This document shows positions 24,965 to 33,300 of a DNA stretch of 64,000 bases, piece by piece. The notes under the pieces were generated by a model, which searched no databases, was not told the origin of the DNA, and was given only the letters and a program-made list of their open reading frames with translations. Origin of the DNA: Streptomyces sp. R44 (GTDB lineage: Bacteria; Actinomycetota; Actinomycetes; Streptomycetales; Streptomycetaceae); assembly GCF_041053105.1 (NCBI RefSeq), contig NZ_CP163444.1, positions 6,852,501-6,916,500 of the forward strand, read 5' to 3'. The translations under genes were made by a program, and so were the position numbers. Position 1 is the first letter of the stretch; the number at the start of each line of letters is the position of its first letter.

Positions 24965-25966
24965 TTGGACTTCGGACTCGTCCTGCAGACCGACCCGCCC
25001 GCCTCGCAGGTCGTCGGGCTGATGCGCCGGGCGGAGCGCAACGGCTTCCGCTACGGCTGGACCTTCGACTCCGCCGTGCTCTGGCAGGAACCCTTCGTCA
25101 TCTACAGCCAGATCCTCGAACACACGACGAAGCTGCACGTCGGTCCGATGGTGACCAACCCCGGCACCCGCACCTGGGAGGTGACCGCCTCCACCTTCGC
25201 CACCCTCAACGACATGTACGGCAACCGGACCGTCTGCGGCATCGGCCGGGGCGACTCCGCCATGCGCGTCGCCGGCCGCAGGCCGAACACCCTGGCCCGC
25301 CTCGGCGAGGCCATCGACGTCATCCGCGACCTGGCGGAGGGCCGCGAGGCGACCGTCGACGGCAACGCCATCCGGATCCCCTGGATCAAGAACGGCCGGC
25401 TTCCCGTCTGGATGGCCGCGTACGGCCCCAAGGCCCTCGCCCTCGCCGGCCAGAAGGCAGACGGCTTCATCCTCCAGCTCGCCGACCCCTTCCTCACCGA
25501 ATGGATGGTCAAGGCCGTCCGCCAGGCCGCCGCCGACGCCGGCCGCGACCCCGACGCCCTCACCATCTGCGTCGCCGCCCCGGCGTACGTCGGCGACGAC
25601 CTGGCCCACGCCCGCGACCAGTGCCGCTGGTTCGGCGGCATGGTCGGTAACCACGTCGCCGACCTGGTGGAGAAGTACGGCGAGCACTCGTCCATGGTCC
25701 CGGAGGAGCTCACCGCATACATCAAGGACCGGCACGGCTACGACTACAGCCATCACGGCCGGGCCGGGAACCCCGACACGGCGTTCGTCCCCGACGAGAT
25801 CGTCGACCGCTTCTGCCTCCTGGGCCCCGCCGAGGCCCACATCGCCAAACTGCGCCACCTCAAGGACCTGGGCGTCGACCAGTTCGCCGTCTACAACATG
25901 CACGACAACCGGGAGGGGACCATCGACGCGTACGGCTCCGAGATCATCCCGGCCCTCGGCGCCTGA
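24965..25966 (+). CDS. TIGR03842-like LLM-class (F420-dependent) oxidoreductase
   Basis: 333 aa from a TTG start at 24965, supported by AGGAG 6-8 nt upstream; no ATG or GTG is nearby in frame. It is a luciferase-like TIM barrel opening with D-F-G-L-V-L-Q-T-D-P-P, containing G-I-G-R-G-D-S-A and closing with D-Q-F-A-V-Y-N. I associate it with the TIGR03842 group found next to dihydropyrimidinase in actinobacteria. No classical dihydropyrimidine dehydrogenase is encoded nearby, so this enzyme may act on the pyrimidine ring, perhaps with F420H2. That role is an inference. Confidence 0.85.
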   Translation: MDFGLVLQTDPPASQVVGLMRRAERNGFRYGWTFDSAVLWQEPFVIYSQILEHTTKLHVGPMVTNPGTRTWEVTASTFATLNDMYGNRTVCGIGRGDSAMRVAGRRPNTLARLGEAIDVIRDLAEGREATVDGNAIRIPWIKNGRLPVWMAAYGPKALALAGQKADGFILQLADPFLTEWMVKAVRQAAADAGRDPDALTICVAAPAYVGDDLAHARDQCRWFGGMVGNHVADLVEKYGEHSSMVPEELTAYIKDRHGYDYSHHGRAGNPDTAFVPDEIVDRFCLLGPAEAHIAKLRHLKDLGVDQFAVYNMHDNREGTIDAYGSEIIPALGA

Positions 25967-25969
25967 CGA

Positions 25970-26002
25970 ACGGAGCCCCGCCACGAGGTGGCGGGGCTCC
26001 GT
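25970..26002. terminator. bidirectional intrinsic terminator
   Basis: A perfect 15-bp stem (25970-25984 with 25988-26002) with a GAG loop lies between the convergent LLM oxidoreductase and SMI1/KNR4 genes. There is no U-tract, as is usual for Streptomyces terminators. It closes both the catabolic operon and the toxin-immunity transcript. Confidence 0.85.
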
Positions 26003-26017
26003 CGGTATCACCCGGAA

Positions 26018-26542
26018 CTAGGGCAGGAACTCGTAGGACGGTCCGTCGGGCGCGCGGTCACGCGCGCACAGCGTCACGTCCCTCCCCTTGAGATAGGCGA
26101 GCAGCCACTCGCCGAACGTCATCTCGTAGAGAGTCCACGAAGGGCTGTCCATCTCCTGGACCAGGACCCGCCACGGCGACGAGGGTTCTTCGGGAACACG
26201 GAGGAAGATCATCTCCCCCGTCGTGGCCGTCGCCACCGGCAGCAGTTCACCGGGACTCGTCCCCGCCGGATCCGGCAGGAACTCGGCCATGTCCTCCTCG
26301 CGCCAGAACTCGAGGTCCTGCCGCATCATCGTGCCCAGATCGTGCAGAAGATGACTGGCGGGGTGCTTCAGATACAACTGCCCGTTGATCGTGATCGAAC
26401 CGTAGGCATCCACGATCTCGTGGAAGTCCGCGGGGAATTCCACGCCGAGTTCCCGCTCCAGCGCGGTCCACGGAGCCGGGTCCGACCAGTTGAACCGGGG
26501 TTCGCCCAACAGGGCCTGTATTTCCGAGAGCGTTGCCACCAC
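26018..26542 (-). CDS. SMI1/KNR4 (SUKH) immunity protein
   Basis: 174 aa from GTG 26542, with AGAAGGGG about 8 nt upstream. The SUKH signature is present: W-x-x-L-E-R-E-L-G-V-E-F-P-A-D-F-H-E-I-V-D-A-Y-G-S near residue 27, and later G-E-W-L-L-A-Y-L. The gene lies 10 nt downstream of the Rhs toxin gene on the same strand, the classic toxin-then-immunity order. It should bind and neutralise the nuclease tip of that toxin. SUKH proteins very often pair with nuclease toxins, which agrees with the toxin domain seen here. Confidence 0.88.
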   Translation of the reverse strand: MVATLSEIQALLGEPRFNWSDPAPWTALERELGVEFPADFHEIVDAYGSITINGQLYLKHPASHLLHDLGTMMRQDLEFWREEDMAEFLPDPAGTSPGELLPVATATTGEMIFLRVPEEPSSPWRVLVQEMDSPSWTLYEMTFGEWLLAYLKGRDVTLCARDRAPDGPSYEFLP

Positions 26543-26552
26543 TGGGCCCCTT

Positions 26553-27341
26553 CTAGCAGGTCGAGCCGATGCCGGAACTGGAGTTGATCGCCGTGCACGA
26601 ATACTGCTCCACGATGTCCCCGGAGGGGCCGTACGCGGTCATTCCCACCTGGACGAGCGTGGGGACGGCCGAATGCGGGTCACCGTAGATGGGCACGACC
26701 GACATGAACAGCTTGTTGTCGCCGGTCAGATGCTTCCAGCCGAAGGATTCCACCTTGCTGGCCATCCGGGCATTCGCCCTGCCGTGCAGTGCGACCAGAT
26801 TGCGGACATCCTGGCCGGTGCCCTTGCCCCAGTAACCTATCAGGTGGCCTGCCTGCGGATTTCCGCCGCCGGCCGCGATTTCACCCATGCCGTCCGGCTG
26901 GACGGAAGGCTCGCATTCCGGGCACTTCGGCAGGCCGCCCGCACCGGTGCGCGACCTGCGGTCGGCCTTGGTGAGGAACGCCCAGGCACCGGTCGCCCGG
27001 CAGCCCTTGTTGCCCTGGTGGTCGGTGTACTCCTCCAGACCGCCGTACACCCGTCCGCCGTCGATCAGCGGCATCGGGTCGCACGTCGGGTTGTTGGTGT
27101 CCGTGGTCCGCGGCGCGGGCCGGGGCTGGGGGCCCGGCGACGGCTGCGGGGTGGGACCCGGTCGCGGCTCGTTGTCCGACGACGAGTCGTCGTCGGAGTC
27201 GACGTCCGGCGACGGCATCAGCATGCTGCCGAGGGCCGTCCCCGCGTCCGCCAGGTTCTGCTGCCCCTGCGGCGTCGCCGCGTACAGGGCGGTGACGAGT
27301 GCCGCCCCCGCCCAGTAGATGGCCGGGATCGCGAAGAGGAA
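26553..27341 (-). other. C-terminal toxin tip: DNA/RNA non-specific endonuclease-like domain
   Basis: This part encodes the last 262 residues of the Rhs protein. It begins right after the core's L-D-G-H with a hydrophobic helix (A-I-Y-W-A-G-A-A-L-V-T). A Pro-rich linker and a C-P-E-C pair follow. Then comes A-G-H-L-I-G-Y (H2783 as the likely general base), followed by R-N-L-V-A-L-H and N-A-R-M, the layout of the DNA/RNA non-specific endonuclease superfamily. Four scattered Cys may form disulfides or bind metal. Confidence 0.75.
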
Positions 27342-30300
27342 GTGGCCGTCCAGCTCGACGAGGCTGGTGGGGTTGCCGCCGCCGAAGGCGTACCGGTTGT
27401 TGGTGTACGGGTCCGCGCCGAGCTTCATGTCGGCGAGGGCGCCGTTGTACATGTCCCGGGTGGTGAAGCGGTTGAGGCCCGGGTTGTAGTCGCGGAAGCC
27501 CATGTCGTACGTGCCGGACTGGGCGTCCCAGCGCTTGGCGTTGTACCGGTAGGGGTTGTACTCCTCCTTGTCCGGCTGACCGGCCTCGGGCTTGTCGATG
27601 CCGGTGAACTCGGCGGCGTCGTTGTTGCCGTAGGCGGTGTAGCCGTAGGTGGCCTTGGTGTCGCCGTTCTTGTCGGTCAGCGTCTCGACGTCGGTGTGGC
27701 TGTTGTAGCCGTAGTAGCCGTCCTCGGTCGTGCCGTCCGTGTTGTGCTTCGTCTGCGAGAGACGCTCGCCCCACGGGCTGTACTGGAACGACTTCGTCAG
27801 CGCGCCGGCGACCTTCTCGTCGAGGACCTCACCGGACAGGCCGAGGTACTCGAAGTCGGTCGTCTTGCCGTCCGCCGTCTTCGTCGCGGTGCGGTCCAGC
27901 GGGTCGAAGGTGTACGTCGTCGACTTCATCGCGCCGCCGGCGTCCAGCTTCTGGGACTCCACGACGTGGTCGAAGCCGTCGTACACGCTCCGCTCGATGA
28001 CCTTGCCGCCGGAGCTGACCGACTGCTGGCGGCCGAAGGGGTCGTAGGTGTAGCTCGCCCCCACGCCCGCGGTCGACGTGCTCAGCAGCCTGTTCCGGTC
28101 GTACTGGAACGTGGTGGTCGCGCCCTTGACGGTCTGGCTGATGACGTTGGCGTTGTCGTCGTGGACGTACGTCTCCGTCGCGGCGCCGTTGCCCGTCTTC
28201 ACCGACTTGGCGAGCCGGTCGGCCGGGTCGTAGGTGAGGTCCGTCGTGGAGTCGAGGTACGCCGAGCGGTTGTCGGCGTTCATCTTCTTCGCGACGTCCT
28301 GCGACTTGTTGCCGTTGGCGTCGTACGTGTACGTGTGGGAGGCGACGAGCGTGGTGCCGTCCGCCTTCTTCTCCGTCGTCGACTTCAGCGCCGCGTCGAG
28401 GTAGTAGGTGTAGTCGACCGTGTTGCCGTTGTCCTTGGTCTCCTTCAGCTTCTGGCCGCGGTCGGTGTACGTGTACGAGGTGACCTTCGGGTCGCTGTCG
28501 GTCGCGGACTTGCCGACGGACACCGACTTGACCTTCTCGCGCAGGTCGTAGGTGTACTTGGAGAACTGGCTCGGGTGGCTGACCGTCTCCGACTGGCCGT
28601 TGGCGTCGTACGTGTACGACGTCGCCTTCTTCTCCACGCCCGCCAGCGACTCCGCCACCTTCTGGACCTGGTTGAGGCCCGTGTAGGTGATGGCGTAGGC
28701 GTCGACCTTCGTCCCCGGCGAGGTGTCGCCGATCGTCGTCAGGTTGCCGTTGACGTCGTAGGAGTAGGTGAAGGTCCGCTTCTCGTTGTCGGTCTCCGTG
28801 GCGTTGTCACGGACCAGCTTGACGCCGTCCGCGACCACGATGCCGCCGCTGTTCTGGTCCAGCTTCAGCGTGGTGGCGTCGGCCTGCTTGAGGGCGTAGG
28901 TGCCGAGGCTGACCCAGGTGCCGGTGCCCGCGTTCTGGTCCTTGGTGACCGCCGGTTCGGTGGTCGTGCCGTGGGTGAGCGTGTACTTGGCGGTCGTGGC
29001 GGCCCCGGTCACCTTCGGGTACTTCACGTACGCCGTGTACGTGCCGTCCTTCGGGATGTCGAGGGACCACGTGAAGGCGTCCGTGCCCGCGCCGGCCGCG
29101 TGGGTGCGGTGGTCGTAGCCCTGCTGCCCGGTGATGTTCCCGGTGGCCCAGGTGCCCGTGGCGGTGGTCGACTGGGTGTCGGAGTTGTCCAGCAGGACGA
29201 CCGACTTGCCCACCGGAACACCGTCGTCGGAACGGGACTTGACCTTGCCGTCCGGGTAGAACGACCACGTCATCGTGCGGTTGGACGAGCCGCCCGCCGA
29301 CGTCAGCGTCCTGGCCGTCTGCTGGCCCAGGGCGTTGTAGTCGTAGGTGGTGGAGATGTCCCACGGGTCCGTGGAGCTCTTCGTCCAGCCGTTGTCGAAG
29401 TAGTCGACCTTCGCGACGTTGCGGACCGTCTGCCCCTCCGAGGGCGGCATCGAGGTCTTCGACACCCGGCCGACGGCGTCGTACTCGGTCTCGGTGTAGA
29501 CGTTCGGGTTGTTGTAGCGGGCGTCCGCCGGATCGTACGGCTGGTAGCGGCGCTTCGGCCGGTTCAGCGCGTCGTACTCGGTACGGGAGGTGAACGCCGT
29601 GGTCGTGCCCGCCTCGACGGCGCGCGGGGTGATCACCTTGGTGGTGTTGCCGACCTGGTCGTACTCGTACCGGGTCGTGCGGTAGACGATCGGCGAGGTG
29701 CCGCTGCGCGGGACCTTGACCTCGGTCTGCCTGCCGCGCTCGTCGTAGCTGACGAGCGTCGTGTTGTTCTCGGCGTCCGTCGTCGAGACGACCAGGTTGT
29801 CCTTGTCGTAGGCCTTCCTGGTGATCTTGCCGGCGGCGTCCGTGACCGAGGTGGCCCGGTGGTTCAGGTCGTACGCGGACAGGCTGGTGTAGTCGGCCGT
29901 GTCGGCGGTGTTGTTCTTCTTCGGGTCGACGACCTTGACCGTGTTGCCGACGTTGTCGTACTCGTAGCTGACCTTCTCGCCGTTCGCGTTGACGACGGAG
30001 GTGAGCTGGTAGATCTCGTTGTAGTAGTTGGTCGTGACGAAGTCCGTCGCGTCCGCGGTGGTCAGCGTGCCCTTCGGCTCGGTCGTCGTCCTGAGGTTGC
30101 CGACCTTGTCGTAGGTGTACGTCGTCTTCCGCTCGTCCGACGTCGGCGTGTACTTCGGCGCGGTCGCCGAGGTGATCTGGTCCGCCGCGTCGTACACCGC
30201 GGTGGAGACCGCGCCGTTCGGCGCCGTCGACGTGGTGACGTTGTCGTTGGCGTCGTACACGGGGGCCGGAGCGGTGATCAGGTCACCGGCGGCCTGGTCC

Positions 30301-33300
30301 TTGGGCTCGGTCTTGACCAGCGGACGGCCGTACACGTCGTACGTCTGCGTGGTCTTCTTGCCCAGCGCGTCGGTGACCTGGGTGACCTGACCGCGCTCGT
30401 CGTAGACGAACGTCGACGCGTTGTTCAGCGCGTCCGTCATCGTCGTCGGGAAGCCCGTGGGCCCGAAGCCGCTGTTCGTGTCCGCGTTGCCGTTGGCGTC
30501 GACGGCCCGGATCAGCTGGCCGTACGCGTCGTACTCGTACGACGTGGTGTAGTCACCCGCCGTGGCGGTGGCGACGCCCTTGGGGTCGGTGACCGTCTTC
30601 AGGTTGCCGAAGGTGTCGTAGCCGAACTGCCACTTCCGGCCCTCCGGGGAGGTCTTCGTGAAGATGTCGGCCGAGTAGCCGTCGGCACGCGTCTGGTACG
30701 CGTACCGGGTGGAGTTCGCCGGGTACGTGCCCGGAGCGCACTCGCTCTGGGTCGGGACGCCCGCCTTGTTGTTCTCCGCGTCGCGCTTCCAGAGCGGGTA
30801 GCCCGTCTTCTGGTCGTAGCAGAACGCGGTCTTGGCGCCGTTGCTCTCCTCGGTGTACGTGACGTTGTTGTCCGCGTCCCACGACAGCTTCATCGACTGC
30901 GACTTGGCGTTCGTCGACTGGACGGCGCGGCCGAAGTCGTCGGTCACGTAGTCGGAGGAACGGGACTCGGCGTCGGTGACCTTGGTGGCCGTGAACTTGG
31001 GATTGCCCGAGTCCACCGCGTACGTGAAGCCCGTGGTGCCCTGGAGACGGTCGGTGATCGTCTTGGTCCACCAGTGGTACTTCGGGTCGTCTCCGGTCTG
31101 CGGGTAGTTGTACGCCAGCTGCGTGGTGTTGCCGCGCGGGTCGGTGGAGGCGACGAGCTTGACGTTCTTGTTGCCCTGGGTGGCGTCGTACGCGAAGCCG
31201 AAGACCTTCGGCTGGGTCGAGCCCGCACCGTCGGTGATCTTGGTGAGCAGGCCCTTGTCGGAGTACTCGAAGGTGACCTTGCGGCCCGAGATGTCGGTCA
31301 TCGACTTGATGTGGTCGATGATCTTCGGGTTGTTGCTGTCGGCCTTGGAGTAGTACTCGATGGTCAGCGACTGCCGGCCGACGGGGTCGGTGACGTACTT
31401 GAGGAACTTGGTCGGCTTGTTGTTGGACTTCCGTTCCTCGTAGGTGTACGTCTGGGTGTTGCCGTTCTTCTCGATGGCCGACGTCATGTAGCCGTCGCAG
31501 CCGAACACGAACCGCGTGCCGTCGGGACGGGTCATCGTCCAGGCGTCGGGGACCGGGTCCTTCAGCGGGGTGCAGTCAAGACCGGGCTTGGCGGCCAGCT
31601 TGTAGTGCACACCGGCCGGGGCCTTCCAGGAGCTCGTGGCCGAGTCCCAGCGGAAGACGTGCGTGGTGCCGTCACCGTCGGGAAGACGGATCTCGGTCGG
31701 GTTCGGCTTGGGGTGGAACTCCAGCGGCGCACCCAGCCGGATCGGGCCCGAGGCCTGGAAGGACCAGCCGTAGCCGGAGACCGTGTCCGAGGTGTCCTGG
31801 CTGTTGTACGCGAACCGGGCGAAGGTGGTGACACCGCGGCCGGGGTTGGTGAACGCGTTGTACTGCCAGACGGTGTTGCCCGACGCCAGGTTGTTCATCA
31901 GCGTCGAACCGGCACCGGTGTTCTTGCCCGTGTAGACGTAGAACTTCTCCATACCGAGCTGGTTGGAGGTGGGGTCCTCGACCGCGACGTTCTGGGTGAG
32001 GCCGGGGATGCCGGAGGTGCCGGAGGTCCAGGTGCCGGTCGTCTTGTTGTAGACGTCCCAGGTCAGGACGTAGTCCGTGCGCTTGTTGCCGTTGTCCGAG
32101 TTGATCGGGGTCTTGATCTGCGCCTGCAGGCTGACCGAGCCGCCCGGGGCGACGTTCGACGGCAGCGCCGTCTGGACCTGGTTGCCGCCGGTGGTGACGT
32201 CGCTGCCGTCGGGCAGGGCCCACTTGTAGGTCAGGACGTTGTCCGCCGAGGTCCAGGTGGACGCGGTCGTGTTGGTGAGGTTGAAGTCGACCGTGTAGTC
32301 GCTGTTCGGCGTCATACGCGCCGGGGTCTGCGGCGCGTAGTACGTCGAGTCCGTGGTGGAGTCGATGTACGTGACCACGATCCGGGGCGCGAGCCGCGGC
32401 TCGGTGCCCTCGGACGACAGGAACAGGGTGCGCTCCTGGGAGGCGGCCTCGTCGGCCATCTTCAGGACGACGCCCTTCTGGGAGGCCGGGGTGGTCACCC
32501 AGGACTGGGCGAGGGAGGTGACGTTCCAGTCGTGACGGGCGGGGTCGTTGGTCATGGCCCCGGTGTCGGCGGTGACGGCGCCGAAGTCGCCGCCCGCGGT
32601 CGTCCAGTTCGTCGCCGCGTCGGCCTTGGCCCAGGTGGCGGTGGCCTCGTCGAAGTCACGCGTCAGCGGGCGCAGCTCGTAGAGGGCGCCGGTGGTGTCC
32701 TGGGCGGTCTGGGTGGACCACAGGCGCACGTTGGCGTCCAGGACCCGGGCGGTGGTGGGGATGCCCAGGGCCGGGAACTTCAGCAGTGCGCGGGTGTCGC
32801 CGTAGGTGGCGGAGTTGTTGCCGACGGACAGCCAGTTCTTCGGGCCGGAGTCGTCGATGGTGTCGTGCGCGAGGGTGGACTGCGTCGAGGACAGGGTGGT
32901 GTCCTGCGAAGCGGCGTACACCTTCGTCGTGCGGCCGGCCTTCGGCAGACGCACCAGCTGGGTGGGCGCGGCGACGACCTGTCCGTCCTTCGTCTTGACC
33001 GCGACCATGTAGTAGTAGGCGCGGCCGTAGGGGTCGGGGTCGTCGGCCTTCGTCGGCGTCGCGGAGGTGTCGGTGTACGACGTGGTTCCGGGCGTGACGG
33101 GTGCCACGAGGGTGGCGGCCGAGGGGGTGAAGGTCTGGCTGACCGAGCGGTGGACCTGGTACTCGACGATGTCGTCGCCGGTTGCGACGGGGTCCTTGTC
33201 CTGGTACGCGGACCAGTTCAGCTCGGCACCGGTGTCGTGGATGGTGGTCGGGGCGGCAAGGTCGACGCCCTGACGGCCGAAGGTGAGGACGAGACGGGGG

